From: CAZQKW01 sp964594075
GTDB taxonomy: Bacteria > Desulfobacterota > WTBG01 > CAIYCZ01
Direction of reading: 5' to 3'
Length of the DNA: 64,000 bases
NCBI GenBank assembly: GCA_964594075.1
Contig: CAZQKW010000005.1
Location: forward strand, 1-64,000
Shown here: one piece after another, positions 43,924 through 53,059 of the stretch
Position numbering within the stretch: position 1 is the first letter of the stretch
Layout: each line of letters begins with the position of its first letter
The notes under the pieces: generated by a model
What the model was told of the DNA's origin: nothing
Database searches by the model: none
What the model saw: the letters and a program-made list of their open reading frames with translations, nothing else
Position numbers and translations under genes: made by a program

Positions 43924-44294
43924 TCTAACGCCCCTTTCTTCCAGACGTAAAAAAAGCCGATGAGCAGAATGCCGATAAACACGAGCATCTCTATAAGGCC
44001 GAATATCTTCAGATCATTAAATATAATGGCCCACGGATATAAAAATATTGCTTCAATATCAAAAACAATGAACAGCATGGCAATAATATAAAATTTTATG
44101 GAAAATCTTTTCCGTGCATCGCCTATGGGATTAAGGCCGCACTCGTAGGGCATAAGCTTCTCAGCCTGCGCCTGCCGTTTCCCCACTAACCAGGACAGCG
44201 TAATCACCAGCACGCCAAAAGCAGTTACCACGATTAACATTATTAAAACCGGCACGTATGAATGGATCATAATGAAATCTCCGTCTCCTGCCAC
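43902..44294 (-). CDS. nuoA: NADH-quinone oxidoreductase subunit A
   Basis: 130 residues with three membrane helices. LMPYECGLNPIGDARKRFSIKFYIIAMLFIVFDIEAIFLYPWA is the NuoA signature with the quinone-gate loop and acidic helix residues. It is the first nuo gene. An 85-base gap separates it from the zinc-ribbon gene; AATATAAAT on the minus strand there (complement of about 44344-44352) is a possible -10. Confidence 0.96.
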   Translation of the reverse strand: MAGDGDFIMIHSYVPVLIMLIVVTAFGVLVITLSWLVGKRQAQAEKLMPYECGLNPIGDARKRFSIKFYIIAMLFIVFDIEAIFLYPWAIIFNDLKIFGLIEMLVFIGILLIGFFYVWKKGALEWGSKNM

Positions 44295-44358
44295 CCGAAG
44301 CGTTTTTTGTCAATAACCGGGTTTTCTAAGAAGGAATGTTATTTATATTGGAAATATG

Positions 44359-44396
44359 TGCCGTTAAGAGTAGACCGCATTATTTTTTTAACGGCA
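44359..44396 (-). other. Inverted repeat between the zinc-ribbon gene and nuoA
   Basis: TGCCGTTAA (44359-44367) and TTAACGGCA (44388-44396) are perfect 9-base arms, 20-base loop. One arm lies in the last codons of the zinc-ribbon gene. No T-run follows on either strand; it could be a protein-binding site or an mRNA stem. Confidence 0.4.
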
Positions 44397-44661
44397 GATT
44401 ACATTTCTTACACTCCCCGGAAGAAACGTCATTTATATGATAACAAGCGGGACAGATGGAAACCTTAGTTGCTGTCGTTTTAATCCCTGCAGAAAATAGC
44501 GCGATCCCCAAAATTGCAATAAAAACCCCAAAGAAATAAGTAAAATTTAAAAAACTGCCCTCTATATAATAAAAGAAAGTTATTTTTGTCAATAAAATAC
44601 CCACGACACAGCAAAAAAGACCAATTAACTTTTTATTGCAGCATTTGCACTTTGGTAACAT
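44380..44661 (-). CDS. Small membrane protein with zinc-ribbon tail
   Basis: 93 residues. Two hydrophobic helices (about 11-31 and 38-58) are followed by a C-terminal zinc ribbon, CPAC...CKKC, starting near residue 71; a CKCC group precedes helix 1. I do not recognise the family. The start lies 29 bases inside oadB without its own Shine-Dalgarno, so translation is probably coupled. It stands between the Na+-pump genes and nuoA. Confidence 0.62.
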   Translation of the reverse strand: MLPKCKCCNKKLIGLFCCVVGILLTKITFFYYIEGSFLNFTYFFGVFIAILGIALFSAGIKTTATKVSICPACYHINDVSSGECKKCNLPLKK

Positions 44662-45859
44662 AACAGGCTGTCAAGATAGCCGACGTTATAACACCGGCTA
44701 TATTCGGACCCATTGCGTAGGGCAGAATGAAAGCTTCCTCGTTGACTTCATTCGCGCATTTATGGGCCACTTTGGCTGTGGATGGAACACAGGAAACGCC
44801 AGCAATACCAATTAACGGATTTATTTTTCCTTTACTTAACCAGCAGACAACGTAACCGCCCAGAAGCCCTCCCACGCCTGATAAAAAAAGAGCAATGAAG
44901 CCTAGAATTATGAGCTTGTACATCTGTGGATTGACCACGATGTCGGCGCTTAATAAACAGCCTAATAAAAAACCAAGAAATAATGTTGCGCCAGTTAAAA
45001 TAACTTCGTCTGCAAAATGTATATAACGCGTTACTTTTGACTCTTTAATAATGACACCTAGAAAAAAACTTACAAACAGCGGCGCAGCCACCGGAAATAA
45101 CAGGCTCAGCACTGTTCCGGTTACTATGCTAAACGCGATCTTTTCTTCTGAAGATACTTTGGTTATGGTTACCTCTTTCATGGGTATGCCACGGAACTTT
45201 TTAGGAACCAAGGCTTTTATCAGATAAGGGTAACCAGAATAGACGATGCTGAGGTAAATGTAAGAAATAATCGAAATTGGAACGAATAAATTTTTTGCTA
45301 ACTGCAGAGAAGTAAACAGCACCATTGGGCCATCGGCCGTGCCAATAACCGCTATTGCAGCAGATTCGTGCGGCGTAAATCCCATGGCGATAGCAATAGG
45401 AAAGGTTAAAAAAGTCCCCAGCTCTGCAGGAAGCGCCAGCATAAGACTTAATTTGGGATTACCCACAAAAAAATCAAGTTCGGTAATGACGCCGATGCCG
45501 AGAAATACCATGCAGGCAATTAGTCCATTAGAAAAAGTAAGGGCATATATCGGCTGTAAAAAATAGACTTGTAAGGCATTGACATGGTCTGCCGGAGTAT
45601 TTACCATAGAATCGAGAAACATCGTTCCCAGTTTATGTTTGTTGGGATCGGTCAAATCCGGCATCATAAGAATTCCGGCATTTACCAGACAAATACCAAC
45701 CCCCATTGGAATCATTATAAGCGGTTCTAAAACATCCTTACAGCCTAAATATAAAATGACAAAACCCAGACCAATCAATAATAACCGCGCCACTGCCATT
45801 TCCAGCGGCATTTGAAAAAATGATTCTATACCGGGGAATATACTGAGAAAACCATCCAT
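44633..45859 (-). CDS. oadB: Na+-translocating decarboxylase beta subunit
   Basis: 408 residues with about ten membrane segments. It matches OadB/GcdB: GLGFVILYLGCKDVLEPLIMIPMGVGICLVNAG near 30-62, the re-entrant GTADGPMVLFTSLQLAKNLF stretch, and the late NPLIGIAGVSCVPSTAKVAHKCANEVN with conserved Asn and Ser. OadB couples decarboxylation of a carboxybiotin carrier to Na+ export. Biotin carrier and OadG genes lie upstream, but no carboxyltransferase alpha subunit is in the window. Confidence 0.94.
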   Translation of the reverse strand: MDGFLSIFPGIESFFQMPLEMAVARLLLIGLGFVILYLGCKDVLEPLIMIPMGVGICLVNAGILMMPDLTDPNKHKLGTMFLDSMVNTPADHVNALQVYFLQPIYALTFSNGLIACMVFLGIGVITELDFFVGNPKLSLMLALPAELGTFLTFPIAIAMGFTPHESAAIAVIGTADGPMVLFTSLQLAKNLFVPISIISYIYLSIVYSGYPYLIKALVPKKFRGIPMKEVTITKVSSEEKIAFSIVTGTVLSLLFPVAAPLFVSFFLGVIIKESKVTRYIHFADEVILTGATLFLGFLLGCLLSADIVVNPQMYKLIILGFIALFLSGVGGLLGGYVVCWLSKGKINPLIGIAGVSCVPSTAKVAHKCANEVNEEAFILPYAMGPNIAGVITSAILTACYVTKVQMLQ

Positions 45860-45862
45860 ATT

Positions 45863-45988
45863 TTACTGTCCTTTTTTAGTAAACCAGCTCACCGCGACTA
45901 TTAAAATCCAGATAACAAATGTTATGACAATTCCCGTAAGATAAATGTTCAACGCAAACACAAATGCATCCCCGACGGTCATGACCAT
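45863..45988 (-). CDS. OadG-related small membrane subunit, 41 residues
   Basis: ATG at 45988 with AAAAGGAT just upstream; stop TAA at 45865-45863. The product is 41 residues, MVMTVGDAFVFALNIYLTGI followed by a second hydrophobic half and a WFTKKGQ tail, so one membrane helix with a short polar end. Its size and place between the biotin carrier and oadB match the small OadG-related transporter subunits of Na+ decarboxylases. Translated with three bases between its stop and the oadB start. Confidence 0.8.
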   Translation of the reverse strand: MVMTVGDAFVFALNIYLTGIVITFVIWILIVAVSWFTKKGQ

Positions 45989-45994
45989 ATCCTT

Positions 45995-46372
45995 TTAATT
46001 TATGATAATTAAGACGTCATCTTTTTGCACGGTGTCGCCGGCGGCAATCTTTATATCCGATATAATACCATCTGCCTTAGCTTTTATTTCCTGCTCCATT
46101 TTCATAGCTTCTAAAATAATGAGGGTTTCACCGGTCTTCACCGCTTGTCCAATACTGCACTTAACAGCTATTATTTTCCCCGGCATGGGCGCCACTATTG
46201 TTTTTCCTGATCCCATAGCACTGCTTTTATTTTGTGGCTGTCGGGCAATGGCCGGCACCTCATCTTCATTTTTTATTTCCGTGCGTAATGGTGATTCGGT
46301 TTCAATAATTTCTTCAACTTCTACTTCATACACTTTTCCGTCTAATTTTATTTTAAATTTGCGGACCGCCAT
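45995..46372 (-). CDS. Biotin carboxyl carrier protein of the Na+-pump set
   Basis: 125 residues from ATG at 46372, chosen for AAGGAG upstream. An N-terminal beta region (FKIKLDGKVYEVEVEEI) and a linker precede a biotinyl domain: VAPMPGKIIAVKCSIGQAVKTGETLIILEAMKMEQEI, biotinylated Lys91 in EAMKM. It would carry CO2 from a carboxyltransferase to OadB. It lies six bases before the 41-residue subunit. Confidence 0.92.
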   Translation of the reverse strand: MAVRKFKIKLDGKVYEVEVEEIIETESPLRTEIKNEDEVPAIARQPQNKSSAMGSGKTIVAPMPGKIIAVKCSIGQAVKTGETLIILEAMKMEQEIKAKADGIISDIKIAAGDTVQKDDVLIIIN

Positions 46373-46386
46373 CGCCAAGCTCCTTT

Positions 46387-46701
46387 CTACCGGTGCATAT
46401 CGCATCGTCTTCTCATTATTTCCTGCCGCCCAAATATTCTCCAGCCGGATATTTCTTCTTTCTTTCCCACAACTATATTTTTTATTTTAAACGGTCTGTG
46501 TTCCATAAGCATAGCCACTGCCGCGGTAATTACCGGGATCACATCAAACCTGTCCTTTTGTTTAGAAAACTGTCTCTTCTGTTCCTCTGTTTCCTGTTTT
46601 TGTTTATTATCTAAGCGATACTTAAAATAACTATAAATGAGCGTAACGACGACAATAATAATTGCAATAATACTAATGGGATTAAAGGATATCGACTTCA
46701 T
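46387..46701 (-). CDS. oadG: OadG-type gamma/delta subunit
   Basis: 104 residues. One N-terminal membrane helix (about 9-25), a charged linker, then VIPVITAAVAMLMEH and a tail with W, GRQ and IMRRR, the pattern of OadG/MmdD subunits. These hold the alpha subunit on the membrane pump. The gene starts four bases after the dnaN stop, with GGAG inside the dnaN end, so the pump genes are fused to the replication operon. Confidence 0.78.
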   Translation of the reverse strand: MKSISFNPISIIAIIIVVVTLIYSYFKYRLDNKQKQETEEQKRQFSKQKDRFDVIPVITAAVAMLMEHRPFKIKNIVVGKKEEISGWRIFGRQEIMRRRCDMHR

Positions 46702-46705
46702 TTTT

Positions 46706-47836
46706 TTACTCCGACATCATTGGCATAATGATAAATGTCGCGTTAGATTTGGCAACGGGATGAAAAACAATAGGTTTGTTTTTATCTTCTTTATTAATCT
46801 CAATCTGCACATCATCATCAATAGCGTTTAATATATCTAAAAAATATCTCCCATTAATACTGAAGGAAATATCAACGGGCACCGTTTCGTTCATTACTAT
46901 TGTTTCATGAACGCTGCCCAATTCGCTGTCTTCTGTAGAAATTTGCAAGCGCTGGTCGTTAAATTTAAAATTAACCGGCCGTTTATTCTCGCCAGCAATA
47001 ATCGACATTCGTTTTAAAGCAGGTTTTATTTTTTCCTTTTCTGTTCTTATTTTTATTTCATTTTCTCCCGGCTGCGGAATTATATATTTATATTCAGGAA
47101 ATTTTTTATCTATTAAGCGGATATATATTTCTATTTCAGCAATCTTTATTAACAGACTGTTCTTAATAACTTTTGCTAATAATTTTTTTTCATCTTTTTT
47201 GTCGCTTAATATTCTTCGTAATTCGCTAATGCCTTTACTGGGAATCAATATACCCTCTTCTAAAGGAAACGATTCCTGTATCGGTTCATCAATCATTGAC
47301 AACCGGTATCCGTCTGTCGTCACCATTCTCAATGTATGAGGCTCTTGCTTTTCAATATATGCGCCGGCAATATTTATTCTGGTTTCATCGCTTGAGATAG
47401 AAAAGGCTGTTACGTCAATCATATTCCTGATCTTTTCTGTTTCCCATTCACTATAGTCCTTAATTTCCTGTATAAAAAACGCTGGGAATTCCTCGGGCGG
47501 CAAACCTAAAATATTAAAACAGACCGCGTTACTGGTAATTTCAATATGATAATTTTCCTTCTCTTTAATAACGATTTCGTGTTCATAAGGCAATTCTCTG
47601 ACTATTTCAAACAATTTTTTTGCATGTACTGAAATTGTTCCGGTTTTTTTTACCGCGACCTCATTATAGCGCGCAATGAGACCGATCTCCAAATTAGTCG
47701 CGCTGACTGTTAAATAATTTTCTTTTGCAGTTAACAATGCATTTGATGTTATGGGCATAATGCTGCTCTTTTCAACAATGGTCTGAATTCTTGCAAGAGC
47801 TGTGAAAAGAATATTTTTTGCTATAATTATTTCCAT
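46706..47836 (-). CDS. dnaN: DNA polymerase III beta sliding clamp
   Basis: 376 residues, full length, three clamp domains. Recognisable parts are MEIIIAKNILFTALARIQTIVEKSSIMPITSNALL at the start, RMVTTDGYRLSMI near 165-177 and the C-terminal INGRYFLDILNAI with the FIIMPM ending that forms the ligand-binding pocket edge. AAGGAG lies 12 bases upstream of the ATG. It follows dnaA with a 251-base AT-rich gap. Confidence 0.97.
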   Translation of the reverse strand: MEIIIAKNILFTALARIQTIVEKSSIMPITSNALLTAKENYLTVSATNLEIGLIARYNEVAVKKTGTISVHAKKLFEIVRELPYEHEIVIKEKENYHIEITSNAVCFNILGLPPEEFPAFFIQEIKDYSEWETEKIRNMIDVTAFSISSDETRINIAGAYIEKQEPHTLRMVTTDGYRLSMIDEPIQESFPLEEGILIPSKGISELRRILSDKKDEKKLLAKVIKNSLLIKIAEIEIYIRLIDKKFPEYKYIIPQPGENEIKIRTEKEKIKPALKRMSIIAGENKRPVNFKFNDQRLQISTEDSELGSVHETIVMNETVPVDISFSINGRYFLDILNAIDDDVQIEINKEDKNKPIVFHPVAKSNATFIIMPMMSE

Positions 47837-48087
47837 AGAGGTTGTCTTCTCCTTTTATTAATTAATAAATTTTTTATTTATAGATATAATAAAAAGTCGC
47901 TTACTCTGTGTAAAACATGGGAACCATTTAATTTTAAAGTAAGTTTTAAAATTAAAACGTGTTTATATCTCTCTTTAAATCATGCGAAAAAAAAATACCA
48001 CATTTTCTGAATAAAACATATACACACGCTGGACAGGATATTTTAAAAGGTTAGGCTATTTAGAAAAAAAACTTGCCCTGCGTAGCA
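47837..48087. other. AT-rich dnaA-dnaN spacer, candidate replication origin
   Basis: 251 bases, strongly AT-rich with long A and T runs. Two 8-of-9 matches to a DnaA box are visible: ATATACACA at 48018-48026 (consensus TTATNCACA) and TGTGTAAAA at 47907-47915 (complement orientation). Origins often lie beside dnaA. The number of boxes is low, so oriC is only possible. Confidence 0.35.
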
Positions 48088-49383
48088 TTAAAAATTTTGC
48101 GCTACCGAATCAATAATTTTTTTAATCGAGTGATCCTTATCTACCAGCGTTTCTATTTTTTTTATTGCGTGAATGACCGTTGAATGATCTTTACCGCCAA
48201 AAATCTGGCCAATTTCCGGATAAGAAAGATTAGTAAGTTTCCTGATCGAATACATAGCAATCTGACGCGGTATCAATACCGCATTATTTTTGCGCTTGCT
48301 TTTTAATTCGGAAACTTTGGTATTACAGAATTTACAGACCAGTTTTATAATATCCTCGGGCGTCGCCTCTTTTCTTAAACCAATCACATCTTTTAGAACA
48401 TCTTTGGTAAAATCAAGAGTAATATCGCAACCATAGAGAGAAGAATACGCGATCAGACGATTTAATAATCCTTCTAACTCGCGCACATTTGATTTAACAT
48501 TTGAGGCAAGATAAAACGCAACATCGTTTGGTAAATTAATATGATCCAAAATTGCCTTTTTTTTAAGAATGGCTACTTTTGTTTCAGCGTCCGGCGGCTG
48601 GATATCTGCAATGAGGCCCCATTCAAATCGAGACCGTAGGCGGTCTTCCAAATCAGGAATTTCACGAGGTGTTTTATCGCTGGTCACAACAATCTGTTTT
48701 TTTAATTCAAAGAGCGCATTAAACGTATGAAAAAATTCTTCCTGCGTTCTTTCTTTTCCGGCAATGAATTGAATATCATCAAGCAAGAGCATATCCATAT
48801 TTCTATACTTATTTCTAAACTGAATCATTTTTTCGAAACGTATAGAATTAATAAGTTCATTGGTAAAATTTTCAGAAGAAATATAACAAACCTTGGCGCG
48901 GTTATTTTTACTTATTACTTGATGGACAATGGCATGGAGCAGATGTGTTTTACCCAGTCCAACGCCGCCGTATACAAACAAAGGATTATACGTTCGACCG
49001 GGATGATTTGCGACCGCAAGACAAGCGGCATGAGCGAACTGGTTGCTGGGACCAACAACGAAATTACTAAAAATATATTTTGCGTTTAAATATTGAGGAA
49101 CCACACACGGTGTGTCCTGACGATAGTGTGTTTCTTCGGTTTCTTTCTTTAAAACGAAGCGTATATCATCTACCGGTGAGGACATTAAACCAGATAAAAC
49201 CTCTTTAATGGTCTCCAGGTAGTTGGTTTTAATCCAATCAAGAAAAAAGGCACTGGGAACCTCAATGGTTATTGCCGACGGCGTGACTTCAATCAACCGC
49301 ATCGGTTTAAACCATGATTCGTATATCTGCAGCGACGTTTTTTCTTTAATCTGCTGGAGAAAATTTTCCCACAGTCTTTCCAA
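48088..49383 (-). CDS. dnaA: Chromosomal replication initiator DnaA
   Basis: 431 residues. Domain I (1-80), a short linker, the AAA+ domain III with Walker A GGVGLGKT (139-146) and Walker B LLLDDIQF (199-206), and domain IV with the DNA-contacting DHSTVIHAIKKIE near the end. DnaA opens oriC and regulates its own operon. rodA lies upstream of it, 114 bases away, and dnaN downstream. Confidence 0.97.
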   Translation of the reverse strand: MERLWENFLQQIKEKTSLQIYESWFKPMRLIEVTPSAITIEVPSAFFLDWIKTNYLETIKEVLSGLMSSPVDDIRFVLKKETEETHYRQDTPCVVPQYLNAKYIFSNFVVGPSNQFAHAACLAVANHPGRTYNPLFVYGGVGLGKTHLLHAIVHQVISKNNRAKVCYISSENFTNELINSIRFEKMIQFRNKYRNMDMLLLDDIQFIAGKERTQEEFFHTFNALFELKKQIVVTSDKTPREIPDLEDRLRSRFEWGLIADIQPPDAETKVAILKKKAILDHINLPNDVAFYLASNVKSNVRELEGLLNRLIAYSSLYGCDITLDFTKDVLKDVIGLRKEATPEDIIKLVCKFCNTKVSELKSKRKNNAVLIPRQIAMYSIRKLTNLSYPEIGQIFGGKDHSTVIHAIKKIETLVDKDHSIKKIIDSVAQNF

Positions 49384-49497
49384 AACAACCTCGCAATCTA
49401 AAGCAAACGAAAAATAATAGACAAACTACTCTATAAAAATAAAAAATATTTTTCAAGCAGTTTCCTGCCGGTGGCAGCGGTTAATTTGCCTTTGTAT

Positions 49498-50595
49498 TTA
49501 ATACTTAAATTTCCGCATCCCGATATTTAACAGTAATCCAATTGCAACCAGAGTGGTAACCATAGATGAACCGCCGTAACTGAACAGTGGTAGTGGCACA
49601 CCCACAACCGGAAACAGCCCGATCGTCATACTCAAGTTGATAAATATCTGCCAGAATAACAGCAATACCAGACAGAGAGAGATAATTGAACCGGAAAAAT
49701 TTTTTACATTGAATGCAATACACAACCCCCGGTAGAGCAGTATAAAAAATAACAATAACAAAACCAGACAACCGGCAAATCCCCATTCCTCTCCCCACAC
49801 CGAAAAAGCAAAGTCGGTATGCTGTTCAGGCAAAAACCGTAATTGATTTTGTGTTCCCAACATGTATCCCTTGCCCAAGAAACCTCCGGAGCCAATGGCA
49901 ATTTTTGATTGAATAATCTGGTAGCCGGAACGCAAAGGATCAAGCTCGGGATTTAAAAAAATACGCACCCGCAGTTTCTGATAATCTTTTAAAAACAACC
50001 AAAACAACGGCAGCGAAGCCGCACTGATTATAGCGCCGGTTAAAAACGATTTTATTTTAATGCGCATAAAAAACAAAACGGAAATAAAAAGCAGCACAAT
50101 AATACCAGCCGTTCCCAGATCCGGCTGAATAAAAATCAGCGCAAACGTCGCGCCGAGAAACAACAGGGGCAGCCACATATTGAAAACGCCGAACGGTTTC
50201 AGCGAGGCATGTTCAGAAAAAAATTTACCCAGAACAAAGATAAAAGATATTTTAGCAAGCTCGGACGGCTGAATATTAAACGGCCCCAGCGTCAGCCAAC
50301 GTTGAGAGCCCAGTTTTGTTTTCCCCAAAAAGATCACCACCAGCAGAAACAGCAACACCAGAACATGAAGAAAATATGCATACCGCACAAAATTTAGATA
50401 ATTAAGCGGCAGGATGAAAACCATAACCGCCAGTCCGATCAAAATCCAGTATATTTGGCGGTAAAAATAAACCGCAGAGTTTTCCCATGACGACTGGCAG
50501 ATACTGTATAGGTTGGCAACGCCAAACCCCGCGATCGTGAGGACCGTTATAAATAAAATAAAGTCAAAATTTATCAACAAACGTCGATCAAACAT
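49498..50595 (-). CDS. rodA: Peptidoglycan glycosyltransferase RodA (SEDS)
   Basis: 365 residues with about ten membrane helices. SEDS signatures: GSQRWLTLGPFNIQPSELAKISFIF, LIFIQPDLGTAGIIVLL and the C-terminal GLFPVVGVPLPLFSYGGSSMV. RodA polymerises lipid II in the elongasome with PBP2, whose gene lies six bases upstream. Confidence 0.96.
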   Translation of the reverse strand: MFDRRLLINFDFILFITVLTIAGFGVANLYSICQSSWENSAVYFYRQIYWILIGLAVMVFILPLNYLNFVRYAYFLHVLVLLFLLVVIFLGKTKLGSQRWLTLGPFNIQPSELAKISFIFVLGKFFSEHASLKPFGVFNMWLPLLFLGATFALIFIQPDLGTAGIIVLLFISVLFFMRIKIKSFLTGAIISAASLPLFWLFLKDYQKLRVRIFLNPELDPLRSGYQIIQSKIAIGSGGFLGKGYMLGTQNQLRFLPEQHTDFAFSVWGEEWGFAGCLVLLLLFFILLYRGLCIAFNVKNFSGSIISLCLVLLLFWQIFINLSMTIGLFPVVGVPLPLFSYGGSSMVTTLVAIGLLLNIGMRKFKY

Positions 50596-50601
50596 GGTCT
50601 G

Positions 50602-52419
50602 TTATTGCGCTCGATTATAAAATGCCTCTATCACTTTTTTCGCAATGGGTGCAGCCGTGCTGCCCCCGTGCCCCCCGTGTTCAATTAATACCGATACCAC
50701 AATCTGCGGATCATCAACCGGGGCAAACGCGGCAAACCAGGCATGGTCATCGGTTCCGTCCGCCGCCTTCGTTGACGCCGCCGTTTTCGCGCCGATGACC
50801 TGTGCCGTGCCGGTTTTGCCTGCAACCACAACATTGGCAAGACGCGCCTTGGATCCGGTTCCCCGGGCATCATTCACCACGCCGCGGAGCGCATTTTTAA
50901 TGAAAGCAACAGTAGCAGGAGCAAGCGGCAGGTCTCGGTTTTTCACGACGGGCATCGCAATATGTTCCGCGTCTTTTCTGATACTTAAAACCAGCCGGGG
51001 CTGGGGAATATAGCGCCCGTTTGCTATGCCGCAAAAGGCAGCGGCTATTTGCAGCGGCGTGGCTAAAACATATCCCTGACCGATAGCCGTGTTAATGGTT
51101 TCCCCGCGGTGCCAGGCAGCGCCAAAGCGCGCAGCTTTCCAGGCGGGCGTCGGCACCAGGCCGCTTTTCTCATCATCAATCTTGATGCCGGTCTTTTCGC
51201 CTAAACCGAGCATGGCGGCATAGCGCGCAATATGAGAAATGCCGATACTGTTACCCAGTTGATAGAAATACACATCGCACGACTCTACAATCGCCCGATG
51301 AAGATCAACCGCGCCATGTCCTTGTTTTCTCCAGCAGCGGAAGATATGGTTTCCTAATGCGAACTGTCCGGGACAAAAGACCGGTCTGGCAGGGTCAACC
51401 AAACCTTCTTCCAGCGCGGCAATCGCCACCACCACCTTAAAAACCGATCCGGGCGGCTGCTGGCTTTGCAGCGCCCGGTTTAACAGCGGCTTCAGAGGAT
51501 TTTTTATCAATTGTTTCCACTCGGCAGAATCAATGCTGCGCGCAAAAAGATTGGGATTAAACCCGGGAGAACTTGCCATTACCAGCACATCTCCCTGGCG
51601 CGGATCCATTGCTACAATTGCACCGGTTTTCCCTCTCAATTCCTGTTCGGCAACGAGCTGCGCCCGGTAATCAATGGTCAGTGTAATATCGCCGCCCGAT
51701 ACGGGTTCAATATGCGCCAGAATATTTTTTTTATTCCCGAATGCATCAACTTCCGTTTGTAGTCCGCCGTTTTGGCCGCGCAAATACTGCTCCCCCCACT
51801 TTTCGATGCCGCACTTTCCTATCAGGTCGCCGCGGGCGTAGTCTCTATAGAGCGGCAGATTCAGTTCTTTTTGGTCAATTTCCCCCAAGTAGCCCAAGAG
51901 ATGTGCCGAGGGTGCGGCAAGGCGATATTGGCGCTGGGGCACGACCTCGATGTTGACGCCGGGAAGATCTATCCGGTTTGAGAGCACCGCGCTCATCTGT
52001 TTCCATGAAAGATTCTGGCTTAAGATGACGGGTTCAAACGGCGGCCGGCCCTTGCTCTGTGCAAGTTTTTTTTCAAAAAGTTCAATCGGCATCTGCAGCA
52101 GGGACGCGGCTTTAGATAAAACCAGTTCTTTATCCGGCGCATCCTGCAGGATCAGCGAGAGATCAAAAGACGGAAGATTTTCCGCGAGCACTTCGCCATG
52201 GCGCGCATAGATAAAACCGCGCGGCGCCGGGATTTTGGTGACGCGAATGCGGTTGTTGGTGGAGAGATCGTTGTAAAAACTCCCTTTAAGAATCTGTAAA
52301 TACCAGAGGCGGAAGAAGATGAAAAAAAATCCCACCAGAATGAACAGCACGGCAAACGGAACTTTTTTACTGAAATCTATTGCAACCGCCGGATGGGACG
52401 GGTTATGCATAGCACACAC
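50602..52419 (-). CDS. mrdA: Penicillin-binding protein 2 (elongasome transpeptidase)
   Basis: 605 residues. N-terminal membrane helix (about 20-38), pedestal domain (GFIYARHGEVLAENLP, RRQYRLAAPSAHLLGYLGEI-like part), and transpeptidase domain with catalytic Ser325-x-x-Lys328 (GSVFK), Ser380-Cys-Asp382 in place of SxN, and Lys535-Thr-Gly537 (GKTGTAQ). It crosslinks side-wall peptidoglycan together with RodA. The start is probably GTG at 52419; Met4 is an alternative. It follows mreD by five bases. Confidence 0.95.
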   Translation of the reverse strand: MCAMHNPSHPAVAIDFSKKVPFAVLFILVGFFFIFFRLWYLQILKGSFYNDLSTNNRIRVTKIPAPRGFIYARHGEVLAENLPSFDLSLILQDAPDKELVLSKAASLLQMPIELFEKKLAQSKGRPPFEPVILSQNLSWKQMSAVLSNRIDLPGVNIEVVPQRQYRLAAPSAHLLGYLGEIDQKELNLPLYRDYARGDLIGKCGIEKWGEQYLRGQNGGLQTEVDAFGNKKNILAHIEPVSGGDITLTIDYRAQLVAEQELRGKTGAIVAMDPRQGDVLVMASSPGFNPNLFARSIDSAEWKQLIKNPLKPLLNRALQSQQPPGSVFKVVVAIAALEEGLVDPARPVFCPGQFALGNHIFRCWRKQGHGAVDLHRAIVESCDVYFYQLGNSIGISHIARYAAMLGLGEKTGIKIDDEKSGLVPTPAWKAARFGAAWHRGETINTAIGQGYVLATPLQIAAAFCGIANGRYIPQPRLVLSIRKDAEHIAMPVVKNRDLPLAPATVAFIKNALRGVVNDARGTGSKARLANVVVAGKTGTAQVIGAKTAASTKAADGTDDHAWFAAFAPVDDPQIVVSVLIEHGGHGGSTAAPIAKKVIEAFYNRAQ

Positions 52420-52424
52420 TGCGT

Positions 52425-52988
52425 TCAGGATTGCGGCGTTCTCGTAAACATTCGCTGTTTGAGAAGCGCAAAAAAAGCATGTCCGGTTGTTGTATATTCA
52501 ACCCCTTTATGCAGCGCCAGCAGCACGATGGGGGCAACCAACACCGTGAAAAGAAGCTGGGGTAGCACCATCTGTTTAAAGGCGATAGCGCGCTGTGGCG
52601 TGCTGGAAAAAAAATACAAAATAAACCATATCAGCGCTTCTTTAACCAGACTGCACAGCCCGGTCAGAACCGCCAGAAAAGCAAGCGTTTCCATTTCAAT
52701 AATGCGCTTGAGTTCCCGTAGCAACACATAAACGGCAAGATAGGTAACCGCATACAACCCAAACGGCGCACCCGAAAGCATCCCCAGGCCATATCCCAGC
52801 AGCGAAACTACCACCGCCCCCAGACACATATCCACCGCAGCACGGGAGCTGAAATAAACCACCAGAATTAAAACAAAATCAGGCCGTATGCCGGCCTGGG
52901 CAGCGGGGAGAAGCGGATGTGTTTGCAGACAGCACAGAAAAAAACCGGTCAATACAAAAAAAGTATAAACACCCATAGGAATGCCCAC
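52425..52988 (-). CDS. mreD: Rod shape-determining protein MreD
   Basis: 187 residues with five to six membrane helices and little polar sequence, as in other MreD proteins; LPAAQAGIRPDFVLILVVYFS is the recognisable segment (about 28-48). The identity is secured by its position between mreC and mrdA. Length is at the upper end of the family. Confidence 0.88.
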   Translation of the reverse strand: MGIPMGVYTFFVLTGFFLCCLQTHPLLPAAQAGIRPDFVLILVVYFSSRAAVDMCLGAVVVSLLGYGLGMLSGAPFGLYAVTYLAVYVLLRELKRIIEMETLAFLAVLTGLCSLVKEALIWFILYFFSSTPQRAIAFKQMVLPQLLFTVLVAPIVLLALHKGVEYTTTGHAFFALLKQRMFTRTPQS

Positions 52989-53059
52989 AAGAAGTGCACC
53001 TGTCGCCCGGCGCCGGGGCTGCCCCGGTCTGAGCGGTTAGCGCAGCGGGACGCAGAACA

